From the NCBI RefSeq assembly GCF_030766935.1, contig NZ_JASERL010000008.1, positions 1-64,000 on the forward strand: 64,000 bases of DNA, read 5' to 3'. Positions 23,624 to 32,838 of the stretch are shown here, piece after piece. The notes under the pieces are model-generated. The model saw only the letters and a list, made by a program, of their open reading frames with translations, made no database searches and was not told the DNA's origin. How positions within the stretch are numbered: position 1 is the stretch's first letter; each line of letters begins with the position of its first letter. A program made the position numbers and the translations under genes. Source of the stretch: Streptomyces sp. KL109B (GTDB lineage Bacteria > Actinomycetota > Actinomycetes > Streptomycetales > Streptomycetaceae).

Positions 23624-26329
23624 CTACAGGCCGTAGCGCTCGCGCGCCTCCTTCACGGCCGTCGCCTTGACCTCGCCGCGGCGGGCGAGCTGGGCGAGGG
23701 CCGCGACGACGATCGACTCGGCGTCGACGCCGAAGTGGCGGCGGGCGTCCTCGCGGGTGTCCGAGAGGCCGAAGCCGTCGGCGCCCAGCGAGGTGTAGTC
23801 CTGCTCGACCCACTGCGCGATCTGGTCCGGGACCTGGCGCATGTAGTCGGACACGGCGAGCACCGGGCCCTCCGCACCGGCCAGGACCTGGCGGACGAAC
23901 GGCACGCGCTCCTCGCCGTTCAGGAGCGCCTCGTCGGCCTCCAGGGCGTCGCGGCGCAGCTCCGTCCAGGACGTCGCGGACCACACGTCGGCGGCCACGC
24001 CCCAGTCCTCGGCGAGCAGCTGCTGCGCCTTGAGCGTCCAGTGGATCGCCGTACCGGAGGCGATGAGGTTGGTGCGCGGGGCGTTCGCCGCCGCCACGTC
24101 CACCCCGGCCGTCTCCGCCGTGTTGAAGCGGTACAGGCCCTTGATGATCTGCTCGTCGAGGCCGTCCACCGCCGGCTTGGCGGGCTGCGGCATCGGCTCG
24201 TTGTAGACCGTCAGGTAGTAGAAGACGTCCTGGTCCTCGCCCGGCTTGGCCTCGCCGTACATGCGGCGCAGGCCTTCCTTCATGATCGTGGCGATCTCGT
24301 AGGCGAAGGCCGGGTCGTACGTCAGGGCCGCCGGGTTGGTGGCCGCGATCATCGGCGAGTGGCCGTCCGCGTGCTGCAGACCCTCACCGGTCAGCGTCGT
24401 GCGACCTGCGGTGGCGCCGATGACGAAGCCGCGGCCCATCTGGTCGCCGAGCTGCCAGAACTGGTCGCCGGTGCGCTGCCAGCCGAACATCGAGTAGAAG
24501 ATGTACAGCGGGATCATCTGCTCGCCGTGCGTCGCGTACGACGTGGCGGCGGCGATGAAGTCCGCGAGCGAACCGGCCTCGTTGATGCCCTCGTTGAGGA
24601 TCTGGCCGGACTCGGACTCCTTGTAGTACATGAGCTGGTCGCGGTCGACCGGGTCGTACGTCTGGCCCTTGGGCGAGTACAGACCGAGCGACGGGAACAG
24701 CGACTCCATGCCGAAGGTGCGCGCCTCGTCGGGGATGATCGGCACCCAGCGCTTGCCGGACGTCTTGTCCCGTACGAGGTCCTTCAGGAGCCGTACGAGC
24801 GCCATCGTCGAGGCGACGGACTGCGAGCCGGAGCCCTTGTCGAAGGACGCGAACGCCTTGTCGGCGGGCGCGGGCAGCGGCGCGAGCGGCTGCGTACGGC
24901 GGGCCGGGGCCGGGCCGCCCAGGGCGGCGCGACGCTCCTGGAGGTAGCGCAGCTCGGGGGAGTCCTCGGCGGGGCGGGCGTACGGGACGACGCCGTCCTC
25001 GAAGTGGCTGTCCGGGATCGGGAGTTCAAGGAGGTCACGCATGTCCTTGAACTCGTCGATCGTCAGCTTCTTCATCTGGTGGTTGGCGTTCTTGGACTCG
25101 AAGCCCTTGCCGAGCGTGAAGCCCTTCACCGTCTGCGTCAGGATGACGGTCGGCTTGCCCTTGGTCTCGACGGCCGCCTTGTACGCCGCGTACACCTTGC
25201 GGGGCTCGTGGCCGCCGCGCGAGACGTGGAACAGCTCGGAGATCTTGTCGTCGGACAGCACCTTGGCCATCTCGGCGAGCGCCGGGTCGGCGCCGAAGAA
25301 GTTCTCGCGGATGTAGGCGACCTCGCGGGTCTGGTACGTCTGGAACTGGGCGTCCGGGACCTCGCGCAGACGGCGAAGCAGGGCGCCGGTGGTGTCGAGC
25401 TGGAACAGCTCGTCCCAGGCGTTGCCCCACATGGACTTGATGACGTTCCAGCCGGAGCCGCGGAACTGGGCCTCCAGCTCCTGCACCACGCGGAAGTTCG
25501 GGCGGACCGGGCCGTCCAGGCGCTGCAGGTTGCAGTTGATGACGAAGGTCAGGTTGTCCAGACCCTCGCGGGCGGCGAGCGTGAGCGCCGAGGTCGACTC
25601 GGGCTCGTCCATCTCGCCGTCGCCGAGGAACGCCCACACGTGCGAGTTCGACGTGTCCTTGATGCCGCGCGCCGACAGGTAGCGGTTGAACCGCGCCTGG
25701 TAGATCGCGGACAGCGGGCCGAGGCCCATGGACACCGTCGGGAACTCCCACAGCCAGGGCAGGCGACGCGGGTGCGGGTACGACGGCAGGCCGTTGCCGC
25801 CCGCCTCGCGGCGGAAGTTGTCGAGCTGCTGCTCGGAGAGGCGGCCGTCGAGGAAGGCGCGGGCGTAGATGCCCGGCGAGGCGTGGCCCTGGATGTAGAG
25901 CTGGTCGCCCGAGCCGTCGCCCTCCTTGCCGCGGAAGAAGTGGTTGAAGCCGGTCTCGTACAGCCAGGCCGCGGAGGCGAAGGTGGCGATGTGGCCGCCG
26001 ACGCCGTGCTTGCTGCCGCGGGTCACCATCGCCGCCGCGTTCCAGCGGTTGTACGCGGTGATCTTGGCTTCCATCTCCTCGTCGCCCGGGAACTCCGGCT
26101 CGGCGGCGGTCGGGATGGAGTTGACGTAGTCCGTCTCAAGAAGCTTCGGCAGCGCCAGGCCGCCCGCTTCGGCGCCTTCCAGGGTGCGCCGCATGAGGTA
26201 CGCGGCGCGGTGCGGCCCGGCCGCCTGGGTAACGGCGTCCAGGGAGGCCCGCCATTCGGCGGTCTCCTCGGGGTCGCGGTCCGGGAGCTGGTCGAGCTCG
26301 CTCGGCTGGATGCGCATGGGGTCGGTCAT
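23624..26329 (-). CDS. aceE: Pyruvate dehydrogenase E1 component (homodimeric type)
   Basis: A 901-residue thiamine-diphosphate enzyme that decarboxylates pyruvate and acetylates the lipoyl group of E2, feeding acetyl-CoA synthesis. The homodimeric AceE type is clear from its length and motifs: HGVGGHIATFASAAWLYE near the N-terminus, the ThDP-binding GDGEMDEPES...NLTFVINCNLQRLDG, and the transketolase-like central domain (SLGLYSPKGQTYDPVDRDQLMYYKE). The last residues RYGL complete a normal C-terminus. The ATG at 26329 (MTDPMRIQP) follows AGGAAGG. It is monocistronic, with its own promoter, operator and terminator. Its upstream neighbour is a GntR regulator. The E2/E3 genes at 27.4-30.7 kb are nearby but separately terminated. 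Confidence 0.97.
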   Translation of the reverse strand: MTDPMRIQPSELDQLPDRDPEETAEWRASLDAVTQAAGPHRAAYLMRRTLEGAEAGGLALPKLLETDYVNSIPTAAEPEFPGDEEMEAKITAYNRWNAAAMVTRGSKHGVGGHIATFASAAWLYETGFNHFFRGKEGDGSGDQLYIQGHASPGIYARAFLDGRLSEQQLDNFRREAGGNGLPSYPHPRRLPWLWEFPTVSMGLGPLSAIYQARFNRYLSARGIKDTSNSHVWAFLGDGEMDEPESTSALTLAAREGLDNLTFVINCNLQRLDGPVRPNFRVVQELEAQFRGSGWNVIKSMWGNAWDELFQLDTTGALLRRLREVPDAQFQTYQTREVAYIRENFFGADPALAEMAKVLSDDKISELFHVSRGGHEPRKVYAAYKAAVETKGKPTVILTQTVKGFTLGKGFESKNANHQMKKLTIDEFKDMRDLLELPIPDSHFEDGVVPYARPAEDSPELRYLQERRAALGGPAPARRTQPLAPLPAPADKAFASFDKGSGSQSVASTMALVRLLKDLVRDKTSGKRWVPIIPDEARTFGMESLFPSLGLYSPKGQTYDPVDRDQLMYYKESESGQILNEGINEAGSLADFIAAATSYATHGEQMIPLYIFYSMFGWQRTGDQFWQLGDQMGRGFVIGATAGRTTLTGEGLQHADGHSPMIAATNPAALTYDPAFAYEIATIMKEGLRRMYGEAKPGEDQDVFYYLTVYNEPMPQPAKPAVDGLDEQIIKGLYRFNTAETAGVDVAAANAPRTNLIASGTAIHWTLKAQQLLAEDWGVAADVWSATSWTELRRDALEADEALLNGEERVPFVRQVLAGAEGPVLAVSDYMRQVPDQIAQWVEQDYTSLGADGFGLSDTREDARRHFGVDAESIVVAALAQLARRGEVKATAVKEARERYGL

Positions 26330-26425
26330 AGTCGCCGCACGCCTTCCTGAGTCGAAAGGGGTTGGGTGGGGGTGCCCGTTGTCTTTGGCAGGACAGGGCG
26401 AGGTCCCGGTGAGGACCCGTCGGCG

Positions 26426-26455
26426 ACTGTAACTCCCTGATCGATGATCGATCAA
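26426..26455 (-). promoter_or_regulatory. Candidate aceE promoter
   Basis: On the minus strand TTGATC (26450-26455) and TACAGT (26426-26431) are 18 bases apart, a fair match to a housekeeping -35/-10 pair about 95 bases before the aceE start. The -35 box lies inside the palindrome at 26438-26454. Confidence 0.45.
26438..26454. promoter_or_regulatory. Candidate operator of the neighbouring GntR regulator
   Basis: TGATCGATGATCGATCA is a perfect 8-bp inverted repeat around one central base, overlapping the predicted -35 box of aceE. Short two-fold symmetric sites of this kind suit GntR/FadR-type dimers, and a gene for one ends about 110 bases away. Repression or pyruvate-responsive control of aceE is inferred. 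Confidence 0.5.
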
Positions 26456-26519
26456 AGGATTCAGTGGCAAAACCTCTTCAGATCAAGAAAGTCGGCACAG
26501 GGTGTCGCGGTTCTTCGTC

Positions 26520-26544
26520 GGTCAGGGCACGCAGTGCCCTGACC
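26520..26544 (-). terminator. Terminator of the GntR gene
   Basis: GGTCAGGGCAC (26520-26530) and GTGCCCTGACC (26534-26544) form a perfect 11-bp stem with a 3-base loop. It starts 21 bases past the GntR stop and separates that gene from the aceE promoter. Confidence 0.75.
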
Positions 26545-26565
26545 AGGGATGCAGGCAGTGACGCC

Positions 26566-27189
26566 TCATGCGCGCGGCGCACATCCCAATACGTGGGCCT
26601 TGACCAGGGCGGCGATCTCCGGGTCGCGCCGCCGGAACGCGGCGACGAGATCCGCGTGCTCCTCCGCGTACGACTGCTGTACGGTGCCCAGCCACCGGAT
26701 GGACAGCGCGGTGAAGACCTCGATGCCGAGCCCCTCCCACGTGTGCAGCAGCACCGAATTGTCCGCGGCCCGCACCAGCGCCCGGTGGAAGGCCACCGTG
26801 TGCCGCACCTGCGCCGTCCCGTCCGCCTCCTGGTCCGCCCGGTAGAGCGCCTCTACGTGGGGCTCAAGGGCCGAGCAGTCGTCGGCGAGGTGGTCGGCCG
26901 CCAGCTCGGCGGCGATGGCCTCCAGACCGGCTCGTACCGGGTACGACTCCTCCAGGTCCGCGGCGCTCAGATTGCGTACGCGCACGCCCTTGTTCGGCGC
27001 CGACTCGATCAGCCGCAGCGACTCCAGCTCCCGCAGCGCCTCCCGAACCGGCGTCTGGGAGACCTCCAGCTCGGTCGCGATCCGCCGCTCCACGATCCGC
27101 TCGCCCGGCTTCCAGCGGCCGCTGACGATCCCCTCGACGATGTGCTCGCGGATCTGATCGCGAAGCGAGTGGACGACGGGCGCGGTCAT
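26566..27189 (-). CDS. GntR-family (FadR/FCD) transcriptional regulator
   Basis: A 207-residue regulator with a GntR winged helix (residues ~8-72: LRDQIREHIVEGIVSGRWKPGERIVERRIATELEVSQTPVREALRELE) and an all-helical FCD ligand-binding domain (~80-200). In the latter, the metal/acid-binding histidine of the FCD fold can be seen in VAFHRALV. AAGGAG precedes the ATG. The gene lies immediately upstream of aceE on the same strand, with a terminator between. By analogy with PdhR it may control pyruvate dehydrogenase, but the effector is unknown. Confidence 0.92.
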   Translation of the reverse strand: MTAPVVHSLRDQIREHIVEGIVSGRWKPGERIVERRIATELEVSQTPVREALRELESLRLIESAPNKGVRVRNLSAADLEESYPVRAGLEAIAAELAADHLADDCSALEPHVEALYRADQEADGTAQVRHTVAFHRALVRAADNSVLLHTWEGLGIEVFTALSIRWLGTVQQSYAEEHADLVAAFRRRDPEIAALVKAHVLGCAPRA

Positions 27190-27357
27190 GGGGGCTCCTT
27201 GGCAGGGTGGACCCGGTGGGTCGGCGGGGACCCTTAGACAATACGGCCGCCGCCCTGGCCAGACGGTGTGCGGTCGCGCATGGAGCGGGTGATGCCGGTT
27301 ACAGAGGGCGGTCGCGGCGGGCGGTCACAGAGGGGGTGCCCGCGCACGGGCACGGCA

Positions 27358-27395
27358 AAGCGCCCCCGCCCGGACTTCTCCGGACGGGGGCGCTT
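27358..27395 (-). terminator. sucB terminator
   Basis: AAGCGCCCCCGCCCGGA (27358-27374) pairs with TCCGGACGGGGGCGCTT (27379-27395) around CTTC, with a single mismatch. It is a strong 17-bp stem 33 bases past the sucB stop. Confidence 0.8.
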
Positions 27396-27427
27396 CGCGT
27401 GGTTCCCGCTGTTCCTGCTCTTTCCGC

Positions 27428-29164
27428 TTACAGACCCAGCTCGGCGGTGAACTCGCCGGCCTCGAGGATCTGCTTGACCGTCGTCAGGTAGCGGGCGGCG
27501 TCCGCGCCGTCCACCAGACGGTGGTCGTAGGAGAGCGTCACGTACGTCATGTCACGGATGGCGATCGTGTCACCGAGCTCCGGGTCGGAGACGACGACCG
27601 GGCGCTTGACCGTGGCGCCGATGCCCAGGATGGCGACCTGGTTCGGCGGGACGATGACGGTGTCGAAGAGCGCGCCACGCGATCCCGTGTTGGAGATCGT
27701 GAAGGTCGCGCCGGACAGGTCGTCCGGGGCGATCTTGTTCGTGCGGACCTTGTCGGCCAGCTCGGCGGTCTTCTTCGCGATGCCCGCGATGTTGAGGTCA
27801 CCCGCACCCTTGATGACCGGGGTCATCAGGCCCTTCTCCGAGTCGACGGCGATGCCGACGTTCTCGGAGTCGAAGTACGTGATGGTGCCCTCGTCGTAGT
27901 TCAGGCGCGCGTTGATGACCGGGTGGGCCTTCAGCGCCTGGACGGCGGCCTTGACGAAGAACGGCATCGGGGAGAGCTTGACGCCCTCACGCGCGGCGAA
28001 GCCGTTCTTGGCCTTGTTGCGCAGCTTCATCAGCTTGGTGATGTCGACCTCGATGACCGAGGACAGCTGAGCCTGCTCCTGCAGCGCCTTGTGCATGTTG
28101 TCCGCGATGGCCTTGCGGATGCGCGGCAGCTTGACCGTCTGGCCACGCAGCGGCGAGGCCTCGATCGACGGGGCCTTCGGCGCGGCGGCGGCCGGGGCGG
28201 CAGCCGGAGCCTGGGCCTTGGCGGCCTCGGCGGCGGCGATGACGTCCTGCTTGCGGATACGACCGCCGACGCCCGTGCCCTTGACGGTGGACAGCGCGAC
28301 GCCGTGCTCGGCGGCGAGCTTGCGCACCAGCGGGGTCACGTACGCGCCCTCGTCGGCCGGGGTGACCGGCGCGGCGGGAGCGGCCGGGGCCTGCGGGGCG
28401 GCCGGAGCCGGGGCGGCCGGCGCGGGGGCCGGGGCAGCCGGGGCGGCGGGCGCGGCCGGGGCAGCCGGAGCCGCGGGGGCGGCCGGGGCCGGGGTGGGCT
28501 CGGGAGCCGGGGCGGCCGGAGCCGGAGCGGCGGGCGCGGCCGGGGCGGCGCCGGCGGCACCGATGACGGCGAGCTTGGCGCCGACCTCGGCGGTCTCGTC
28601 CTCGCCCACGGTGATCTCGAGGAGAACACCGGCGACCGGCGACGGGATCTCGGTGTCGACCTTGTCGGTGGAGACCTCGAGCAGCGGCTCGTCCTCGCCG
28701 ACCTCCTCACCGACCTCCTTGAGCCAGCGGGTGACGGTGCCCTCGGTGACGGACTCGCCGAGCGCGGGCAGTACGACGTCCGTGCCGGAGGCGGCGCCAC
28801 CGGACGGGGCGGCGGCGGGGGCCGGGGCAGGCTCGGCGGCGGGGGCCGGGGCCTCCTGCGCCGGGGCCGGCTCGGCGGCCGGGGCCTCGGCGGCGGCCGG
28901 GGCGGGCGCGGCGGCCGGGGCGCCGGAGCCGTCGTCGATGACGGCCAGCTCGGCGCCGACCTCGACCGTCTCGTCCTCGGCGACCTTGATGGAGGCGAGC
29001 ACGCCGGCGGCGGGGGAGGGGATCTCGGTGTCGACCTTGTCGGTCGAGACCTCGAGCAGCGGCTCGTCGACCTCGACGCGCTCGCCCTCGGCCTTCAGCC
29101 AGCGGGTGACAGTGCCCTCGGTGACGCTCTCGCCGAGCGCCGGAAGGGATACGGAAACCGCCAT
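27428..29164 (-). CDS. sucB: Dihydrolipoamide acyltransferase (E2) with two lipoyl domains
   Basis: The 578-residue E2 subunit of a 2-oxoacid dehydrogenase complex. Two lipoyl domains are nearly identical, with lipoylated lysines at 43 and 168 in DKVDTEIPSP. Long Ala/Pro linkers lead to the peripheral subunit-binding domain (~280-320: YVTPLVRKLAAEHGVALSTVKGTGVGGRIRKQDV) and the catalytic domain with HRLVDG (His548, Asp552). The family name in actinobacteria is ambiguous. Annotated as succinyltransferase, the protein probably serves as the shared acetyl/succinyl E2, since 2-oxoglutarate E1 in these bacteria carries its own E2-like domain. It is downstream of lpd. Its lipoyl groups depend on lipA/lipB. 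Confidence 0.95.
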   Translation of the reverse strand: MAVSVSLPALGESVTEGTVTRWLKAEGERVEVDEPLLEVSTDKVDTEIPSPAAGVLASIKVAEDETVEVGAELAVIDDGSGAPAAAPAPAAAEAPAAEPAPAQEAPAPAAEPAPAPAAAPSGGAASGTDVVLPALGESVTEGTVTRWLKEVGEEVGEDEPLLEVSTDKVDTEIPSPVAGVLLEITVGEDETAEVGAKLAVIGAAGAAPAAPAAPAPAAPAPEPTPAPAAPAAPAAPAAPAAPAAPAPAPAAPAPAAPQAPAAPAAPVTPADEGAYVTPLVRKLAAEHGVALSTVKGTGVGGRIRKQDVIAAAEAAKAQAPAAAPAAAAPKAPSIEASPLRGQTVKLPRIRKAIADNMHKALQEQAQLSSVIEVDITKLMKLRNKAKNGFAAREGVKLSPMPFFVKAAVQALKAHPVINARLNYDEGTITYFDSENVGIAVDSEKGLMTPVIKGAGDLNIAGIAKKTAELADKVRTNKIAPDDLSGATFTISNTGSRGALFDTVIVPPNQVAILGIGATVKRPVVVSDPELGDTIAIRDMTYVTLSYDHRLVDGADAARYLTTVKQILEAGEFTAELGL

Positions 29165-29267
29165 GGTTTCTGTTGCTCCTTAACGATGTGCAATGCGCGG
29201 CAACGCAGTGCGGAAGTCTGTGGTCGGTGGGTCGTCGCGCCCAAGTGCGACGGACGGGGCGGGACCG

Positions 29268-30656
29268 CTAGTCGTGCGAGTGCAGCGGCTTGCCCGCGAG
29301 GGCCAGGTGGGCCTCGCCCATCGCCTCGTTCTGCGTCGGGTGGGCGTGGATGAGCTGGGCGACCTCGGCCGGCAGCGCTTCCCAGTTGTAGATCAGCTGG
29401 GCCTCGCCGACCTGCTCGCCCATGCGGTCGCCGACCATGTGGACGCCGACCACGGCACCGTCCTTGACCTGCACGAGCTTGATCTCGCCCGCGGTCTTCA
29501 GGATCTTGGACTTGCCGTTGCCCGCCAGGTTGTACTTCAGAGCGACGACCTTGTCCGCGCCGTAGATCTCCTTGGCCTTGGCCTCGGTGATACCGACGGA
29601 GGCGACCTCCGGGTGGCAGTAGGTCACGCGCGGCACGCCGTCGTAGTCGACCGGAACCGGGTTCAGGCCGGCCAGGCGCTCCGCAACCAGGATGCCCTCC
29701 GCGAAGCCGACGTGCGCGAGCTGCAGCGTGGGGGCCAGGTCACCGACGGCCGAGATGGTCGGCACGTTGGTCTGCATGTACTCGTCGACGAGCACGAAGC
29801 CGCGGTCCATGGCGACGCCCTGCTCCTCGTAGCCGAGGCCCTGGGAGACCGGGCCGCGGCCGATGGCGACCAGGAGGACCTCGGCCTCGAAGGTCTTGCC
29901 GTCGGCGAGGGTCACGCGGACGCCGTCCTGCGTGTACTCGGCCTTCTCGAAGAAGGTGCCGAGGTTGAACTTGATGCCGCGCTTGCGGAACGCGCGCTCA
30001 AGAAGCTTGGAGCTGTTCTCGTCCTCGACCGGGACGAGGTGCTTGAGGCCCTCGATGACCGTGACGTCGGTGCCGAAGGACTTCCAGGCCGAGGCGAACT
30101 CGACGCCGATGACGCCGCCGCCCAGGACGATCGCGGACTGCGGGACGCGGTCCAGCTTCAGCGCGTGGTCCGAGGAGATGATGCGGTTGCCGTCGATCTC
30201 CAGGCCCGGCAGCGACTTCGGCACGGAGCCGGACGCGAGGAGGATGTGACGGCCCTGGACGCGCTGGCCGTTGACATCGACGGACGTCGGGGAGGACAGC
30301 TTGCCCTCGCCCTCGAAGACGGTCACCTTGCGCGAGGCCATGAGGCCCTGCAGGCCCTTGTACAGGCCGGAGATCACGTCGTCCTTGTACTTGTGGACGG
30401 CGTCCATGTCGATGCCCTCGAAGGAGGCCTTGACACCGAACTGCTCGCTCTCGCGCGCCTGGTCGGCGACCTCGCCCGCGTGCAGCAGGGCCTTCGTGGG
30501 GATGCAGCCGTTGTGCAGGCAGGTGCCGCCGAGCTTGCTCTTCTCGATCAGGGCGACGTCCAGGCCCAGCTGCGCTCCGCGCAGGGCCGCGGCGTAACCG
30601 CCACTGCCACCGCCGAGGATCACTAGGTCGAAAACGGTGCTGGCGTCGTTCGCCAC
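29268..30656 (-). CDS. lpdA: Dihydrolipoyl dehydrogenase (E3)
   Basis: A 462-residue FAD-dependent disulfide oxidoreductase that reoxidises dihydrolipoamide with NAD+. It shows the FAD motif VILGGGSGGYAAAL (12-25) and the redox-active disulfide Cys46-Cys51 in GGTCLHNGCIPTK. The NAD motif IVLGGGVIGVEFASAW, the second FAD motif (PTISAVGDLAPTLQLAH) and the C-terminal catalytic HAHPTQNE are also present. The GTG at 30656 follows GGAGG at seven bases. It lies 103 bases upstream of sucB on the same strand and probably forms an operon with it. Confidence 0.97.
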   Translation of the reverse strand: MANDASTVFDLVILGGGSGGYAAALRGAQLGLDVALIEKSKLGGTCLHNGCIPTKALLHAGEVADQARESEQFGVKASFEGIDMDAVHKYKDDVISGLYKGLQGLMASRKVTVFEGEGKLSSPTSVDVNGQRVQGRHILLASGSVPKSLPGLEIDGNRIISSDHALKLDRVPQSAIVLGGGVIGVEFASAWKSFGTDVTVIEGLKHLVPVEDENSSKLLERAFRKRGIKFNLGTFFEKAEYTQDGVRVTLADGKTFEAEVLLVAIGRGPVSQGLGYEEQGVAMDRGFVLVDEYMQTNVPTISAVGDLAPTLQLAHVGFAEGILVAERLAGLNPVPVDYDGVPRVTYCHPEVASVGITEAKAKEIYGADKVVALKYNLAGNGKSKILKTAGEIKLVQVKDGAVVGVHMVGDRMGEQVGEAQLIYNWEALPAEVAQLIHAHPTQNEAMGEAHLALAGKPLHSHD

Positions 30657-30881
30657 GTCACGTCCTCCATGCATGTGCGCCGTACGCCGGTCTTCGCCGA
30701 CCGGGCGGCGGGGTGTTCGGCCGCTCGTTCTTCGGCCCTGGGTGAGGGCCCTGTCCTGCCGTACCCCATCCTCGCACTTGTCGGGGACAGTCGGGACGTC
30801 GGGCTGGGGGGTGAGACGGCTGTTACACCGGAAACAGCTGTGGCGAGCGGGGACAAACCTGCGGATTTCGTCGAAAGCGAA

Positions 30882-30910
30882 CAGCCCCCGGTGCCGGGCA
30901 CCGGGGGCTG
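30882..30910 (-). terminator. pepA terminator
   Basis: CAGCCCCCGGTGC (30882-30894) and GCACCGGGGGCTG (30898-30910) form a perfect 13-bp stem with loop CGG, 29 bases beyond the pepA stop. The following 225 bases before lpd hold no gene and presumably its promoter. Confidence 0.8.
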
Positions 30911-30939
30911 AGCAGTGACTTTGGCGAGTCGGCCGAGGG

Positions 30940-32490
30940 TCAGCCGAGGTCGCCCGCCGCCGTGCGCTCCGCGAGGCGGACCAGCGTGCGGACCGCGGAA
31001 CCCGTGCCGCCCTTGGGCGTGTAGCCGAACGGGGCGGACTCGTTGAACGCCGGGCCCGCGATGTCGAGGTGGGCCCACGTGATGCCCTCGCCGACGAACT
31101 CCTTCAGGAACAGACCGGCGACCAGACCGCCGCCCATCCGCTCGCCCATGTTCGCGATGTCGGCCGTGGGCGAGTCCATGGCCTTGCGCAGGTGCGACGG
31201 GAGCGGCATCGGCCAGGCCGGCTCGCCGGCCTCCTCGGCGGACTCGTGGATCGAGCCGCGGAAGGCGTCGTCGTTGGCCATGATGCCGAAGGTGCGGGAG
31301 CCGAGCGCCAGCATCATCGCGCCGGTCAGCGTCGCGACGTCGACGATCGCGTCCGGCTTCTCCTCGGAGGCCTTGGCGATGGCGTCGGCGAGGACGAGGC
31401 GGCCCTCGGCGTCGGTGTTCAGCACCTCGACCGTCTTGCCCGAGTACATGCGCAGCACGTCGCCGGGGCGGGTGGCCGAGCCCGACGGCATGTTCTCGGC
31501 GAGCGCCAGCCAGCCGGTGACGTTCACTTCGAGGCCGAGGCGGGCGGCGGAGACGACCGCGGCGAACACGGCGGCGGCGCCGGCCATGTCGCACTTCATC
31601 GTCTCGTTGTGCCCGGCGGGCTTCAGCGAGATGCCGCCCGAGTCGTAGGTGATGCCCTTGCCGACGAAGGCGAGGTGCTTCGTGTTCTTGTTCGCCTTGG
31701 GGGCCTTGTACGAGAGCTTCACCAGGCGCGGTCCTGAGGCGGAACCGGCGCCGACGCCGAGGATGCCGCCGTAGCCGCCCTTCTCCAGGGCCTTCTCGTC
31801 GAGCACCTGCACCTTGATGCCGTGCTCCTTGGCCGCGGCCTGGGCGACGGCGGCGAAGGACTCCGGGTTGAGGTCGTTCGGCGGGGTGTTGATCAGGTCG
31901 CGGGCGCGGTTCAGCTCCTCGGCCACCGCGAGGGCGCGCTCGATCGCCGCCTTGTACGCCTTGTCGCGGGGCTTGCCGCCGAGGATCGCGACCTCGGCGA
32001 GCGGCGCCTTGCCGTTCTTCGGGGTCCCCTTCTCGTCGGCGACCTCCTTGTACGTCGTGAAGGCGTACGCGCCGAGCAGCGCGCCCTCCGCGATGGCGCC
32101 GACGTCCTCGGCGTCGTCGACGGGCAGCGCGAACGCGGCCTTCTTCGAACCGGCCAGGGCGCGGGCCGCGGCGCCGGCGGCGCGGCGGAGCGTTTCGCCC
32201 TCGTAGGCGCCGTCCTTCTGGGGCTCGCCGCCGAGGCCGACCGCCAGCACGAGGGGCGCCTTGAAGCCGGACGGCGCGGGGAGCTTGGTCACCTCGCCCT
32301 CGCCGCCGCTGGCGCCGAGGGTCTCCAGGACGGAACCGAGCTTTCCGTCGTACGCCTTGTCCACGGCTTCCGCGCCGTGCGCGACGACCACGGTCCCCTT
32401 GTCGGAGGAGCCGCCCTTCACGACGCCGACGACGATGGCGTCGGCGCGGAGGCCGCTCGCCGCGGCGGTGCTGAGAGTCAGAGCAGTCAC
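30940..32490 (-). CDS. pepA: Leucyl aminopeptidase (M17)
   Basis: A 516-residue cytosolic metallo-aminopeptidase that removes N-terminal residues from peptides. The C-terminal catalytic domain (~190-510) has the signature NTDAEGRLVLADA and metal-binding segments around VGKGITYDSGGISLKPA and MKCDMAGAAA. The N-terminal macro-like domain is intact. The GTG at 32490 is preceded by GAGGGACC. It is monocistronic between a repeat array and a terminator. Confidence 0.96.
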   Translation of the reverse strand: MTALTLSTAAASGLRADAIVVGVVKGGSSDKGTVVVAHGAEAVDKAYDGKLGSVLETLGASGGEGEVTKLPAPSGFKAPLVLAVGLGGEPQKDGAYEGETLRRAAGAAARALAGSKKAAFALPVDDAEDVGAIAEGALLGAYAFTTYKEVADEKGTPKNGKAPLAEVAILGGKPRDKAYKAAIERALAVAEELNRARDLINTPPNDLNPESFAAVAQAAAKEHGIKVQVLDEKALEKGGYGGILGVGAGSASGPRLVKLSYKAPKANKNTKHLAFVGKGITYDSGGISLKPAGHNETMKCDMAGAAAVFAAVVSAARLGLEVNVTGWLALAENMPSGSATRPGDVLRMYSGKTVEVLNTDAEGRLVLADAIAKASEEKPDAIVDVATLTGAMMLALGSRTFGIMANDDAFRGSIHESAEEAGEPAWPMPLPSHLRKAMDSPTADIANMGERMGGGLVAGLFLKEFVGEGITWAHLDIAGPAFNESAPFGYTPKGGTGSAVRTLVRLAERTAAGDLG

Positions 32491-32616
32491 GGTGGTGAGG
32501 TCCCTCTTTCATCGGTGGGGCCGGCTTCTTTGCCGGGGCCGGGGGTAGTTGGCCCGCCCGGGGCCGAGCCTACGCCCGTCGTTCTTGGGCCGCTCCGTAC
32601 AGGTGCGCCCCGCCGC

Positions 32617-32833
32617 TGGGGCGCTGCCCCAGACCCCGCTGCTCAATCGCCGCAGGGGCTTGAAAAGCGACGGTCGCCGCTGGGGCTTGAAAGGCGACGG
32701 GCGCCGCGGGGGCTTGAAGAGCGACGGTCGCCGCTGGGGCTTGAAAGGCGACGGGCGCCGCGGGGGCTTGAAAGGCGACGGGCGCCGTGGGGGCTTGAAG
32801 GGCGACGGGCGCCGTGGGGGCTTGAAGAGCTGA
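32617..32833. repeat. Dispersed hairpin repeat with a 27-bp minisatellite
   Basis: A TGGGGCGCTGCCCCA hairpin and CAATCGCCGC arm lead into six full 27-bp units at 32655-32816, plus a partial unit to 32833. All begin GGGGCTTGAA and carry GCGACGG-TCGCCG-type variation. The 348-base gap between pepA and cobS contains nothing else recognisable. The units differ mainly by two alternating variants, so they have probably been expanded by duplication. Confidence 0.9.
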
Positions 32834-32838
32834 GTGGC

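Noticed and set aside
23456..26350. A 964-codon plus-strand open frame across aceE
   Set aside because: It is the complement of aceE, with typical shadow composition and no motif.
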